Positions 53,560-62,012 of a stretch of 64,000 nt of DNA are shown here, one piece after another. Source of the stretch: Neobacillus sp. Marseille-Q6967 (GTDB lineage: Bacteria > Bacillota > Bacilli > Bacillales > Cytobacillaceae); assembly GCF_946151075.1 (NCBI RefSeq), contig NZ_CAMGZB010000001.1, forward strand, positions 2,284,001 through 2,348,000, given 5' to 3'. The position numbers and the translations under genes were made by a program. Below the pieces are notes generated by a model. The model had not been told where the DNA came from and did no database searches. It saw only the letters and a list, made by a program, of their open reading frames with translations. How positions within the stretch are numbered: position 1 is the stretch's first letter; each line of letters opens with the position of its first letter.

Positions 53560-54459
53560 TCAGGGTAAATGTGAATATCCATTTTCTTCGACATACTCAA
53601 TAAACAATTTTGACAACATAGAGTGTGTTTTGTTGACATTATAAACAAGATAAAAGTACCTTTCGTCATGGAAGTCTTGAATATCATACATATTCAGCAT
53701 TTGGTGGTCTGCGTATTCTCTTGCGGCTAATTCAGAAATAATCGCTATACCGATATCTTGAATGACAAGTTGAATTAAGCTTGGACCACTTTCCGTAACG
53801 GCTGCCGTCTTTAATTGATCTTTGTGAATCTGATGCTTTTTAAGAAATTTCTCGAGAACGGCATTTGTACCGGATTCAGAACTTCTCATGATGAACGGAT
53901 ATTTTACAATGTCATGAATATAGACGGGGGCAGATATTTCTATTTGTTTTGAAGTAATCAGAACCAGTTTTTCTTTTAACAGCGGGATATACTTAAGCTT
54001 TTCATTTTCATATTTTTCACCGAGAATCCCTAAGTCTACGCTTCCACTAAGTACTTTATCGGCGGCATTCTTAGAAGAGGACTGGTTAATATGAAAGGAT
54101 GCATTTGGATACTGGCTTCTAAATTGCTTAACCAATTTAGGGAGAATAAATTGCCCTGGGACAGAACTCGCGGCAATTCGGATGGTACCGCGTAAATCGG
54201 TTGTACCCTCTTTTAAATCTAGAATTGCTTGGTCTTTTAAAAGCAGCAGTTTTAATGCCCACTGATAGAGACGCTCTCCTGCAGGGGTAAGCACACTCTC
54301 TCTGCCCACCCGGTCGAACAAGTTTATATTTAATGACTTTTCTAACGCGTGTATATGTGAACTTACTGTTGATTGACTTAAAAAAATATCATCAGCAGCC
54401 TTGGAAAAGCTTTTATGTTCTACTACCTTGGTAAAAACATAAAGTTGGTGTAAATCCAC
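53560..54459 (-). CDS. LysR-family transcriptional regulator
   Basis: The 299-aa protein has the N-terminal LysR helix-turn-helix (SFSKAADDIFLSQSTVSSHI, about 17-36) and a periplasmic-binding-like effector domain (about 90-295). It resembles the CysL/YwfK group, which senses sulfur or related metabolites, but the effector cannot be told from sequence. The GTG start at 54459 follows AAGGAAG. LysR regulators often control a divergent neighbour, here the DEAD-box helicase gene 158 bp away, though that pairing is functionally unlikely. Confidence 0.88.
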   Translation of the reverse strand: MDLHQLYVFTKVVEHKSFSKAADDIFLSQSTVSSHIHALEKSLNINLFDRVGRESVLTPAGERLYQWALKLLLLKDQAILDLKEGTTDLRGTIRIAASSVPGQFILPKLVKQFRSQYPNASFHINQSSSKNAADKVLSGSVDLGILGEKYENEKLKYIPLLKEKLVLITSKQIEISAPVYIHDIVKYPFIMRSSESGTNAVLEKFLKKHQIHKDQLKTAAVTESGPSLIQLVIQDIGIAIISELAAREYADHQMLNMYDIQDFHDERYFYLVYNVNKTHSMLSKLFIEYVEENGYSHLP

Positions 54460-54617
54460 GTAAATCTTCCTTTCGAATATCGGAACTGGAGATTATTTTC
54501 AAATTTATCATAACATTTTTTTATGCACGGAAAAAAAGAATATTTGCTATTTTATTGATAAACAATCATATTGAATAAGACTATGTTTTTATACAGATTT
54601 AGAAGGTAGGGATCAAA

Positions 54618-55868
54618 TTGCCTGATTTTTTATCGTTAGGTATTTCCGATAAGGCCGTAAAAAGGTTACGCGAATTCGGTATTGCACAACCAACACCAAT
54701 ACAACAACAAGCTATTCCATATGTGATGGATGGTAAAGATGTAATCGCACAGGCGCAGACAGGGACAGGAAAGACGTTTGCGTTTATTTTACCAATTCTT
54801 GAAAAAATAGATGTAAATGCTGAACATGTTCAAGCACTCATTGTCACACCTACACGTGAACTCGCACTGCAAATTACAGAAGAAGTTGAAAAGTTGATTG
54901 CTAAAATGGAAGGTGTCGACGTACTGGCGGTTTATGGCGGTCAGGATGTGGAAAAGCAGTTAAAAAAGCTAAAGAAAAATGTTCAAATTGTTGTGGGAAC
55001 ACCGGGAAGATTATTGGATCATATAAGACGGGGGACGATTCAGCTATCCCAAGTAAGTTTTCTTGTTTTAGATGAAGCAGACCAAATGCTTCATATAGGC
55101 TTTTTAAATGAAGTCGAAGACATCATCAGAGAAACGCCGAAGAGCCGACAAACCATGTTGTTTTCAGCTACAATGCCAGAAGAAATTAGAAAACTGGCTG
55201 CAAAGCATATGAAGAGCCCCGAATATATCCAAATAGAAAAAACACAGGGACCTGCAGATAATGTCAAACAAATTGCCATCCATACGATAGACCGGGCAAA
55301 GCAGGCTACATTAATCCAATTAATAGAAACCCACCGTCCTTATTTAGCCGTTATTTTTTGCAGGACGAAACGGAGAGTAAGCAAACTGTATGAGGTTCTT
55401 AAATCTCATAAATTTTTATGCGATGAATTGCACGGAGATTTATCACAAGCTAAACGAGAACAGGTGATGAAGCGTTTTAGAGAAGGAGAAATCCAATTAT
55501 TGATTGCTACCGATGTTGCGGCAAGAGGGCTTGATGTTGAAGGGGTTACGCATGTATTTAACTATGATATTCCCCAGGATGCCGAAAGCTATATTCATCG
55601 AATCGGCAGAACAGGAAGAGCGGGTACGAAAGGCTTAGCCATTACGCTATATTCCACAGATGACCGTCCGACCCTTGATATGATTGAAAAAGAGCTTAAT
55701 ATTAGAATTCAAAAACAAAATATCGGAAACACAGAAAGTAAACAAAAAGGGAAAGAGAAACCAGACCAGAAACAAAATGATAGAAGGGTCAAACCAAAAC
55801 CAACAACAGGTGCGCGAGCTGATCGGGAAAAAAGGGTAACTTCAGGACAAAAAAGTAAATCCCGGTAG
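54618..55868 (+). CDS. DEAD-box RNA helicase (YfmL/CshA-like)
   Basis: The 416-aa protein has all core motifs: the Q motif TPIQQQAIP, Walker [19 protein letters not shown] (VLDEADQML), SAT, and [10 protein letters not shown]. It unwinds RNA in ribosome assembly or cold adaptation. After the core, a lysine-rich tail (about 370-416) ends abruptly at SKSR. The 80 bp after the stop still read as Gly/Ser/Arg-rich protein in another frame, so the tail may be frameshifted. The TTG start at 54618 follows GGTAGGG; no better start is available. Confidence 0.9.
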   Translation: MPDFLSLGISDKAVKRLREFGIAQPTPIQQQAIPYVMDGKDVIAQAQTGTGKTFAFILPILEKIDVNAEHVQALIVTPTRELALQITEEVEKLIAKMEGVDVLAVYGGQDVEKQLKKLKKNVQIVVGTPGRLLDHIRRGTIQLSQVSFLVLDEADQMLHIGFLNEVEDIIRETPKSRQTMLFSATMPEEIRKLAAKHMKSPEYIQIEKTQGPADNVKQIAIHTIDRAKQATLIQLIETHRPYLAVIFCRTKRRVSKLYEVLKSHKFLCDELHGDLSQAKREQVMKRFREGEIQLLIATDVAARGLDVEGVTHVFNYDIPQDAESYIHRIGRTGRAGTKGLAITLYSTDDRPTLDMIEKELNIRIQKQNIGNTESKQKGKEKPDQKQNDRRVKPKPTTGARADREKRVTSGQKSKSR

Positions 55869-55948
55869 AAACGGGAAAAAGAAACAATCCTCGTTCAGGC
55901 GGAAGAAAAAGTGGTAAACAAGGAACGGTAAAGAGAGGCCGGAAATAA
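55869..55948 (+). other. Out-of-frame remnant of the helicase C-terminal tail
   Basis: In the +2 frame relative to the helicase, this stretch encodes RNNPRSGGRKSGKQG and ends VKRGRK before TAA at 55946-55948. This basic Gly/Ser-rich tail is typical of Bacillus DEAD-box helicases. The helicase frame passes through A-runs (CAAAAAAG near 55850 and GGGAAAAAG near 55880), likely places for a frameshift or sequencing slip. Confidence 0.45.
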
Positions 55949-55992
55949 TAAAAAACCTTTGCGAATTACTGCTGTTTTTTTAATAGACACAA

Positions 55993-56040
55993 AACCCTCA
56001 AAAAAAATCAGCGAAGATCCGCTGATTTTTTTTGAGGGTT
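55993..56040. terminator. Long bidirectional terminator between the helicase and hydroxyproline genes
   Basis: AACCCTC, an A-run and ATCAGCG pair with CGCTGAT, a T-run and GAGGGTT, about 20 bp per arm with a short loop. It lies between convergent stop codons. Confidence 0.88.
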
Positions 56041-56041
56041 A

Positions 56042-57286
56042 TTACACTATTTGTCTTTGCGAATGATCCTCATCCTGGGCCGCGAACTGTGTTTCCCAAA
56101 TTTCCTTCATTTTGCTTCTGCCTTTGTCAATTTCAGGATTAAATTGAATCGCTGCATGTTCTCTTACAGAACGAACCTGTTGGACTGCCTGTTGAAGCTG
56201 CTGGTTAATGGTGCCTGACACTATTCCTGAATGCTTGGCGATAGCAATTCCTGCAATGCTTCCCTGGGCCATGGCGATTTTTCCGCTTTCGATACCAGTG
56301 ATATTACCAGCTACAAAAAGTCCTTCGAGTGGTGTTTCCATCGTTTCAGAGTGGCAAGGTACATGCCCGCCCAGTTCAGGAACGTAGTTGAATGGACAGC
56401 CAGCAACAGCCGCCAGCTCTGCGAGCGGATATAATCCTCCAGCGATGCAAACAAAATCAGCCTCGTAAACGATTTCTGTTCCTGGGATCACTTGACCGGT
56501 TGCGTCCGTATCAGCCACTTTTACACCCTCAACTTGATCTTTCCCAATGATCTCCACTGCTGCCTTACGCAGCTGAAGCGGCGTGCCATTAACTTTCATT
56601 CCACTTTTAGGATAAAAGTTAATGGCCATTTTTCTTAGCCAATCATTTTTCATAAACTTGCTTCCGAACCGCATTAGAGGGGACGGAGCAAGATGGGCTG
56701 CATGTAAAAGCGTCCTCAACACCTCTTCCGGATCCCCAGCTTTCCCGCTAATTGGATTTTTTTCCGGGAGTACAATCCGGTCGACGTTTATTCCTGCCAG
56801 CTGCAGCTCATTTAAAATCGCAAAGGCTAAAATATTCGCCCCGATAATGACCCCCTTATTTCCGACTTGTACTCGATGTACATTTGTCATTACCTGCGCT
56901 GCCCCGATTGACATCACCCCAGGGAGTGTCCAACCCGGTACAGGAACGGGATATTCTGCTGCACCAGTAGCGGCCAGTATATACGGAGCTGACAGGGTGC
57001 CTATATTTGTGTGGACATTCCAGAGGTTTTCGTCTTTCTCTAAGTTATATACCGATACACCGCAGCGAATATCTACAGATAAATCTTTAGCTTCCTGAAG
57101 AAGGCGTTCGGATTCTTTGTTGCCATTCCACCATTCTCCAGATGGCTCTTGATGCAGCTGTCCAAGCAATCTTCCACCCGGTTTAACAAATTCGTCCAGG
57201 ACGGTTACGCTGAGGCCGTTTCTTGCAGAAGCGATAGCACCTGCCAATCCTGCAGGGCCTGCTCCAATCACAATCACATCACTCAT
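56042..57286 (-). CDS. D-hydroxyproline dehydrogenase alpha-type subunit (FAD/NAD-binding)
   Basis: The 414-aa flavoprotein starts with VIVIGAGPAGLAGA, a dinucleotide-binding fold. It continues with GGRLLGQLH, a second nucleotide-binding segment (GVIIGANILAFAI) and a C-terminal FAD motif (PLEGLFVAGNITGI). It matches the large HcnB/OoxA-like subunit of the multi-subunit D-hydroxyproline and dye-linked proline dehydrogenases. The beta subunit is encoded divergently at 59800, and the two iron-sulfur subunits lie directly upstream. Together they should oxidise cis-4-hydroxy-D-proline. The ATG overlaps the stop of the gamma-type gene by 4 bp. It is the last gene of the minus-strand operon. Confidence 0.85.
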   Translation of the reverse strand: MSDVIVIGAGPAGLAGAIASARNGLSVTVLDEFVKPGGRLLGQLHQEPSGEWWNGNKESERLLQEAKDLSVDIRCGVSVYNLEKDENLWNVHTNIGTLSAPYILAATGAAEYPVPVPGWTLPGVMSIGAAQVMTNVHRVQVGNKGVIIGANILAFAILNELQLAGINVDRIVLPEKNPISGKAGDPEEVLRTLLHAAHLAPSPLMRFGSKFMKNDWLRKMAINFYPKSGMKVNGTPLQLRKAAVEIIGKDQVEGVKVADTDATGQVIPGTEIVYEADFVCIAGGLYPLAELAAVAGCPFNYVPELGGHVPCHSETMETPLEGLFVAGNITGIESGKIAMAQGSIAGIAIAKHSGIVSGTINQQLQQAVQQVRSVREHAAIQFNPEIDKGRSKMKEIWETQFAAQDEDHSQRQIV

Positions 57287-57618
57287 CCCTGTTCCACCAT
57301 CCTTTTAACGATATTTGGAAGAAGCTTTCCGCTTTCCACTACCATATCCTTTTCTACAACTGTTAAGCAGGCTCGTACGTTTCCTTGTCCATTAACGGCT
57401 ACCCGGCACTCCATACAGTGGCCGATATTGCAATAAATCCCTCGAGGTGTTCCGCTTTCTTCGTGAACACGCAGCTTTCTTATTCCGTTTGCCAGTAAGG
57501 CAGCGGCGATGGTCTCGTGTTCATATGCTTCATAGGCAGTTCCATCATATTGAAAGTGGATTGTTTTTTTTTGCTCCGATATTTTCCCCAAGACAGGATG
57601 ATTTAGTATTCTATTCAT
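57283..57618 (-). CDS. D-hydroxyproline dehydrogenase gamma-type subunit (2Fe-2S)
   Basis: The 111-aa protein is a plant-type ferredoxin domain like the N terminus of sarcosine oxidase alpha (HcnA/SoxA-N). The iron-sulfur ligands are Cys63, Cys68 and Cys71 in GIYCNIGHCMECRV, plus Cys84 in RACLT. It should pass electrons within the dehydrogenase. The ATG at 57618 follows AGGTGG; a GTG at 57627 is part of that ribosome site. It overlaps the BFD-like gene upstream by 8 bp and the flavoprotein gene downstream by 4 bp. Confidence 0.87.
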   Translation of the reverse strand: MNRILNHPVLGKISEQKKTIHFQYDGTAYEAYEHETIAAALLANGIRKLRVHEESGTPRGIYCNIGHCMECRVAVNGQGNVRACLTVVEKDMVVESGKLLPNIVKRMVEQG

Positions 57619-57886
57619 TTTTTCCACCTACCGATCCAAAAGTCACAGGTCTAACTGGAGGCTGATATTTCAATGGGATGTCACCCTCCTCGGTGTTTGG
57701 GACTGTACTTTCAATAATTTTATCGACCGAGACCCTGCACGTCCGTCCACCACAAAAGCCCATTCCGGCCCGAGTTCTTAATTTCAATTCTCTTGCAGTA
57801 CATTGATGCTCTTTTGCTGTTGATAAAAGCTGGCCATAGGTAACCTCTTCACAACGGCAAATGACCATGTTTTCCATGTTTGACAT
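57611..57886 (-). CDS. D-hydroxyproline dehydrogenase delta-type subunit (BFD-like 2Fe-2S)
   Basis: The 91-aa protein has a BFD-like [2Fe-2S] domain with Cys10 and Cys12 in ICRCEEV, and Cys45 and Cys50 in GFCGGRTC. In related enzymes this unit is separate, as here, or fused to the flavoprotein. The ATG at 57886 follows AAGGAGG. It is the first gene after a sigma-54 promoter at 57922-57941 and heads the delta-gamma-alpha order. The proline-rich C terminus (KYQPPVRPVTFG) is common in this group. Confidence 0.85.
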   Translation of the reverse strand: MSNMENMVICRCEEVTYGQLLSTAKEHQCTARELKLRTRAGMGFCGGRTCRVSVDKIIESTVPNTEEGDIPLKYQPPVRPVTFGSVGGKNE

Positions 57887-57921
57887 TTGAATTCCTCCTT
57901 AAGAAGTGTCTATTCATTTAC

Positions 57922-57941
57922 CATGCAAAAAATGTACCAAC
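57922..57941 (-). promoter_or_regulatory. Sigma-54 promoter of the delta-gamma-alpha dehydrogenase genes
   Basis: The minus strand reads GTTGGTACATTTTTTGCATG. The GG (57938-57937) and GC (57926-57925) elements are 10 bases apart. One base differs from TTGGCAC. It lies between the activator gene and the dehydrogenase genes. Confidence 0.78.
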
Positions 57942-57961
57942 TTTTTACCAGGGGGGTAACA

Positions 57962-59632
57962 TTAATCCAAACCAAGTCGCTTCAACCGGTTATATAAGGT
58001 TGCCCTAGTGATTCCGAGCCGCCTGGCACACTCCAGTTTATTTCCATTTACAATTTGCAATGCCCTTTCAATTACTTTCTTTTCATGTTGATCCATTTCT
58101 TCCTGGAGCAATAAAATCGTATCGTCTGTTTCTATGTCATCATTAAGGGATGGGAGTGCTCGAGTGCTTTGGGTACTGTCGCCGGCCGTAAATAGTAAAT
58201 AGTCTTTCCTGATAACCCCATCTGTCGCAAAAACAACAAGCCGTTCCACCGTATTTCGAAGCTCGCGAATATTCCCTGGCCATTCATAATGGAGTATTGC
58301 TTGCATTACATCGGGTGTAAAATCGTGAATTGGCCGCTGATAGCTCTGGGAAAACTCATTTAAGTAATAGTGGGTTAACTCAATAATATCCTCTTGTCTT
58401 TCTCTTAATGGCGGGATATAGAGGGTCACAACATTTAAACGGTAATATAAATCTTCACGAAATTGACCTTGCTTCATTAATTCCTGCAAATCCCGATTAG
58501 TAGCGGCGATAACACGGAAATCAATGTTGATTTCTTTTTCTCCGCCAACACGGTAAAATTTCCTTTCCTGAAGTACCCGAAGCAGTTTTACCTGCATTTC
58601 AAGCGGCATTTCCCCAATTTCATCAAGAAATAATGTTCCACCTTTTGCCAGCTCAATTTTTCCTTTTTTGCCTTTGTAGTCGGCACCGGAAAAGGCTCCT
58701 CGTTCATACCCAAATAGTTCACTTTCAAAAAGTGATGCCGGTATTGCCCCGCAGTTTATCGTAATAAAAGGGGAATTGGGTTTTTCACTAGCTTCATGAA
58801 TAGCTCTGGCAAAGACTTCTTTTCCGACGCCGCTTTCCCCTAAAATCAACACAGTTGATTTAACCGTACACACCTTTCTTGCGATTCCGATCGTTTGCTG
58901 AATGGCAGAACTTTTCCCTTTAATAAACCGAAAAGGATCGTCATAGTGTTTATACTTTGCCACTTCTTGTTCTAAACGGCGAACTTCATTAGACATGTTA
59001 AATAACTTTTCATTCAACATTACTTGGTTGGTCACATCCGTTTCGGATGCTACAGCCCCGATAATACGATCTTCAAAGTACACAGGATTGGTATTAATCA
59101 ATACAAATAAATCAGCCCGGGGTTGATGATACTGGCCGGTGATGCGTTTTCCTTTATGTAATGTTTGTAAGATTTCCAATTTGTTTTTCTCGAAAAAATC
59201 TGTAATCGGTTTTCCGATAATGTCCTGTTGTGTAAAGGAAAAAATTTTTTCCGCTCCCTTAGTCCAGGTGAGGACGAATTCATCAGCACCGATCACGCTG
59301 ACGGATGAATCCGTTGTATCAATAACAGTTTCATAGAAAGCTAGCAGTTGCCTATAGGTGTTTGAGAGGAAGTCAATCATTTGTCCGGCCGTGATACAGG
59401 CCGCTGGCTGCTTGTTTTGGTTAAGAAGAACTACTGCTGAATGGTGCTTAAATGATTGAATGAGGATATCGAGCGAATCATCTTCATTGATGATTTTACA
59501 AGGAAACTGTGATGTGTTTTCTGAGGGGGTGTAATAAATTTTTCCATTACTCTGTGTTAGTTGTTTAAGGGGTGTTGTGGGACCCGGGAAGTTCTTTAAT
59601 ACATCTTTGGCAGATTGGATAGAAAAAACCAT
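57962..59632 (-). CDS. Sigma-54-dependent activator of hydroxyproline catabolism
   Basis: The 556-aa protein has a degenerate CBS-like N terminus (about 45-90), a PAS domain (about 95-205), an AAA+ sigma-54 domain with Walker A GESGVGKE, and a Fis-type helix-turn-helix (NKLECARRLGITRATLYNRL) at the end. The sigma-54 contact loop reads GAFSGA instead of GAFTGA. The architecture is like the PrdR type of proline-pathway activators. It should act at the -24/-12 promoters at 57922 and 59745, sensing hydroxyproline or an intermediate. The ATG follows GGAGGAG. It probably has its own sigma-A promoter, which I could not place. Confidence 0.88.
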   Translation of the reverse strand: MVFSIQSAKDVLKNFPGPTTPLKQLTQSNGKIYYTPSENTSQFPCKIINEDDSLDILIQSFKHHSAVVLLNQNKQPAACITAGQMIDFLSNTYRQLLAFYETVIDTTDSSVSVIGADEFVLTWTKGAEKIFSFTQQDIIGKPITDFFEKNKLEILQTLHKGKRITGQYHQPRADLFVLINTNPVYFEDRIIGAVASETDVTNQVMLNEKLFNMSNEVRRLEQEVAKYKHYDDPFRFIKGKSSAIQQTIGIARKVCTVKSTVLILGESGVGKEVFARAIHEASEKPNSPFITINCGAIPASLFESELFGYERGAFSGADYKGKKGKIELAKGGTLFLDEIGEMPLEMQVKLLRVLQERKFYRVGGEKEINIDFRVIAATNRDLQELMKQGQFREDLYYRLNVVTLYIPPLRERQEDIIELTHYYLNEFSQSYQRPIHDFTPDVMQAILHYEWPGNIRELRNTVERLVVFATDGVIRKDYLLFTAGDSTQSTRALPSLNDDIETDDTILLLQEEMDQHEKKVIERALQIVNGNKLECARRLGITRATLYNRLKRLGLD

Positions 59633-59644
59633 GAGCTCCTCCTT

Positions 59645-59694
59645 ATAGTGTGTATAAAAATATTTACACTGTATAAATAATTATACACTGTGTG
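59645..59694. promoter_or_regulatory. Candidate upstream activating sequence of the hydroxyproline regulon
   Basis: Three related half-sites occur: AGTGTGTATA (59647-59656), TTTACACTGTATA (59663-59675) and TTATACACTGTGTG (59681-59694). The first is inverted relative to the others. They lie 55-100 bp upstream of the sigma-54 promoter, the normal enhancer range, and directly next to the activator gene start, so they could also serve autoregulation. Confidence 0.55.
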
Positions 59695-59744
59695 TCAAAA
59701 AATTTAAAATATTCATAATTAACTTAGAACCAAGGGCTATGTTT

Positions 59745-59763
59745 TTTGGCACGGTTATTGCAT
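59745..59763 (+). promoter_or_regulatory. Sigma-54 promoter of the beta-subunit/epimerase operon
   Basis: TTTGGCACGGTTATTGCAT has GG at 59748-59749 and GC at 59760-59761, 10 bases apart, a near-consensus -24/-12 element. Confidence 0.87.
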
Positions 59764-59799
59764 TAATTTAAGTGTGATTTTTTAAGGAAGGGGGAAGGG

Positions 59800-60975
59800 A
59801 TGGTGAAACACTGTGACATTCTCGTCATTGGCGGGGGAATTATCGGATGTGCCATTGCTTATTATGTATCCAAATCAGGCAGGGATGTGACAGTCATTGA
59901 AAAAGGGGAATTTGTCAGTGGTACGTCTTCCCGTTGTGATGGAAATATTTTAGCGATTGATAAAGATCCCGGGTTCGATAGTCAAATGTCTTTGGTCAGT
60001 CAGCGTTTGGTAGACGATTTGAGCAGGGAACTTGAACATAAGTTTGAATATCGTGCACCTGGCAGCATTCTCGTTTGTGAGTCCGAGGAGGAGATGGAGG
60101 CTGCTAAAAAATGGGTCGATCGTCAAAAGGCCGCTGGTTTAGCGTTTAGAATGCTGGATCGTGAGGATATCCGTCAGGAGTCACCTTTCTTTGCGGATGA
60201 TTTATTAGGGGGATTAGAGTGTGCGACGGACTCGACCGTTAATCCGTATATGCTTGCTTTTGCCTTGCTTGAGAAAGCAAAGAAGCAAGGTGCAAAGGCT
60301 TTTAAGCAAACAGAAGTAACGGAAATAAGAAGAGAAAAGGGGTCTTTTGTTGTCCAAACATCCAACGGAGTGTTTACTGCCAATCATGTAGTGAATGCCG
60401 CCGGTGTTTTGGCGCCAAGAATGGGCGAAATGCTCGGCCTTTCCATCCCCATCAAACCAAGAAAAGGGCATATCATCGTGGCATCGAGGCAGCAGCATGT
60501 CGGCTCTCGGAAAGTAATGGAGTTTGGCTATTTGATTTCAAAGTTTGGCGGGGAGCGCAGGGTGGACCCGCTAACAGAGAAATATGGAGTTGCCCTTGTG
60601 TTTGAACCGACAGAAAGCCAAAACTTTTTAATTGGCAGCAGCCGCGAATTTGTAGGTTTTAATACGAAAGTAAACAACGAAATCATTAAGTGCATTGCCA
60701 ATCGCGCTATCCGCTTTTATCCAAAAATGGCCGATATGATGGTGATTCGTTCTTACGCAGGACTTCGCCCTTGGACAGAAGATCACCTTCCAATCGTGTC
60801 AAGAGTTGAGGAAATTCCAAATTTCTATATAGCTGCTGGTCATGAGGGGGATGGAATTAGTCTCGCAGCCGTAACTGGGAAAGTGATAGAGGAACTTATC
60901 AACGAAAAAGACACTTGCATACCAACTGAACCGCTTCGTTTTGAGCGTTTTAAAGAAAGGGTGTTAACAAGATGA
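59800..60975 (+). CDS. D-hydroxyproline dehydrogenase beta-type subunit (DAO family)
   Basis: The 391-aa flavoprotein is a D-amino-acid/sarcosine oxidase-family member with the FAD motif VIGGGIIGCAIAYYVSKSG, TSSRCDGNI, and the C-terminal AGHEGDGISLAAVTG. It should hold the substrate site and oxidise cis-4-hydroxy-D-proline to the pyrroline, passing electrons to the alpha, gamma and delta subunits encoded on the other strand. The ATG follows AAGGGGGAAGGG. It is the first gene of the plus-strand operon and overlaps the epimerase gene by 4 bp. Confidence 0.85.
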   Translation: MVKHCDILVIGGGIIGCAIAYYVSKSGRDVTVIEKGEFVSGTSSRCDGNILAIDKDPGFDSQMSLVSQRLVDDLSRELEHKFEYRAPGSILVCESEEEMEAAKKWVDRQKAAGLAFRMLDREDIRQESPFFADDLLGGLECATDSTVNPYMLAFALLEKAKKQGAKAFKQTEVTEIRREKGSFVVQTSNGVFTANHVVNAAGVLAPRMGEMLGLSIPIKPRKGHIIVASRQQHVGSRKVMEFGYLISKFGGERRVDPLTEKYGVALVFEPTESQNFLIGSSREFVGFNTKVNNEIIKCIANRAIRFYPKMADMMVIRSYAGLRPWTEDHLPIVSRVEEIPNFYIAAGHEGDGISLAAVTGKVIEELINEKDTCIPTEPLRFERFKERVLTR

Positions 60976-62012
60976 GGGCAGATAAAGTATTTACTACGAT
61001 TGATACCCATACAGGGGGCAATCCAACACGAACTGTCATCAGCGGTCTTCCTAAACTTATTGGGGAAACCATGTCTGAAAAGATGCTCTACATGAAAAAG
61101 GAATACGACTGGATTCGAAAATTATTAATGAATGAACCGCGGGGGCATGATGTAATGTCAGGTGCACTGCTTATTAAGCCATGTCATCCGGAGGCGGATA
61201 TCGGTGTCATCTACATTGAAACGGGCGGCTACTTGCCGATGTGCGGTCATGACACGATTGGCGTTTGTACAGCCCTCATTGAATCGGGACTCATTCCTGT
61301 TCAGGAGCCTATTACTTCCCTGAAACTAGATACTCCGGCAGGGCTGGTAAGTATAGAGATAGCGGTAGAAAACGGGAAAGCGAAGGAAGTTTCTTTTTGC
61401 AATATCCCTGCCTTTCTATTAAAAAGTGTTTCGGTGGACGTAGAAGGAATCGGGAAAGTAGATGCTGACATTGCCTATGGCGGGAATTTCTATGCAATTA
61501 TTGATGCAAAATCGGTCGGCTTAGAGTTAACACCGGAGAGTGCTTCAACCATTATAGATAAAGCGATTACTATCAGAAATGCCATTAACGAGAAGACCGA
61601 GGTTGTTCATCCAAAATATCCATTCATTAAAGGATTAACCCATGTGGAATTTTATACGGACCCAACACATGAAGCGGCGGATGTGAAAAATACTGTGATC
61701 GTCCCTCCCGGAGGTATTGACCGCTCGCCATGTGGGACAGGAACATCTGCAAAGCTTTCTGTTATGTATGCCAAGCAACAGATTTCGATTGATGAGGAAT
61801 TTGTTCATGAAAGTATCGTGGGATCACTATTCCGTGGAAAAATCGTTGAAACAACCAATGTAGAAGGAGTCGAAGCGGTTGTTACCAGAATTACAGGTTC
61901 CGCCTGGCTAATGGGAATGCATCGATTCTTTTACCATGAGGAAGACCCGTTAAAAGAAGGGTTCCTGCTGATACCCCCGATGAATGAACATGAAATGGAG
62001 GACGTGAAATGA
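60972..62012 (+). CDS. 4-hydroxyproline epimerase / proline racemase family enzyme
   Basis: The 346-aa protein has both catalytic cysteines of the family, Cys91 in PMCGHDTIG and Cys254 in DRSPCGTGTSA, so it is a Cys-Cys racemase/epimerase rather than a Cys-Thr dehydratase. Beside a D-hydroxyproline dehydrogenase, the likely reaction is trans-4-hydroxy-L-proline to cis-4-hydroxy-D-proline. The ATG overlaps the upstream stop codon (ATGA). A paralogue without these cysteines follows with another 4-bp overlap. Confidence 0.9.
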   Translation: MRADKVFTTIDTHTGGNPTRTVISGLPKLIGETMSEKMLYMKKEYDWIRKLLMNEPRGHDVMSGALLIKPCHPEADIGVIYIETGGYLPMCGHDTIGVCTALIESGLIPVQEPITSLKLDTPAGLVSIEIAVENGKAKEVSFCNIPAFLLKSVSVDVEGIGKVDADIAYGGNFYAIIDAKSVGLELTPESASTIIDKAITIRNAINEKTEVVHPKYPFIKGLTHVEFYTDPTHEAADVKNTVIVPPGGIDRSPCGTGTSAKLSVMYAKQQISIDEEFVHESIVGSLFRGKIVETTNVEGVEAVVTRITGSAWLMGMHRFFYHEEDPLKEGFLLIPPMNEHEMEDVK

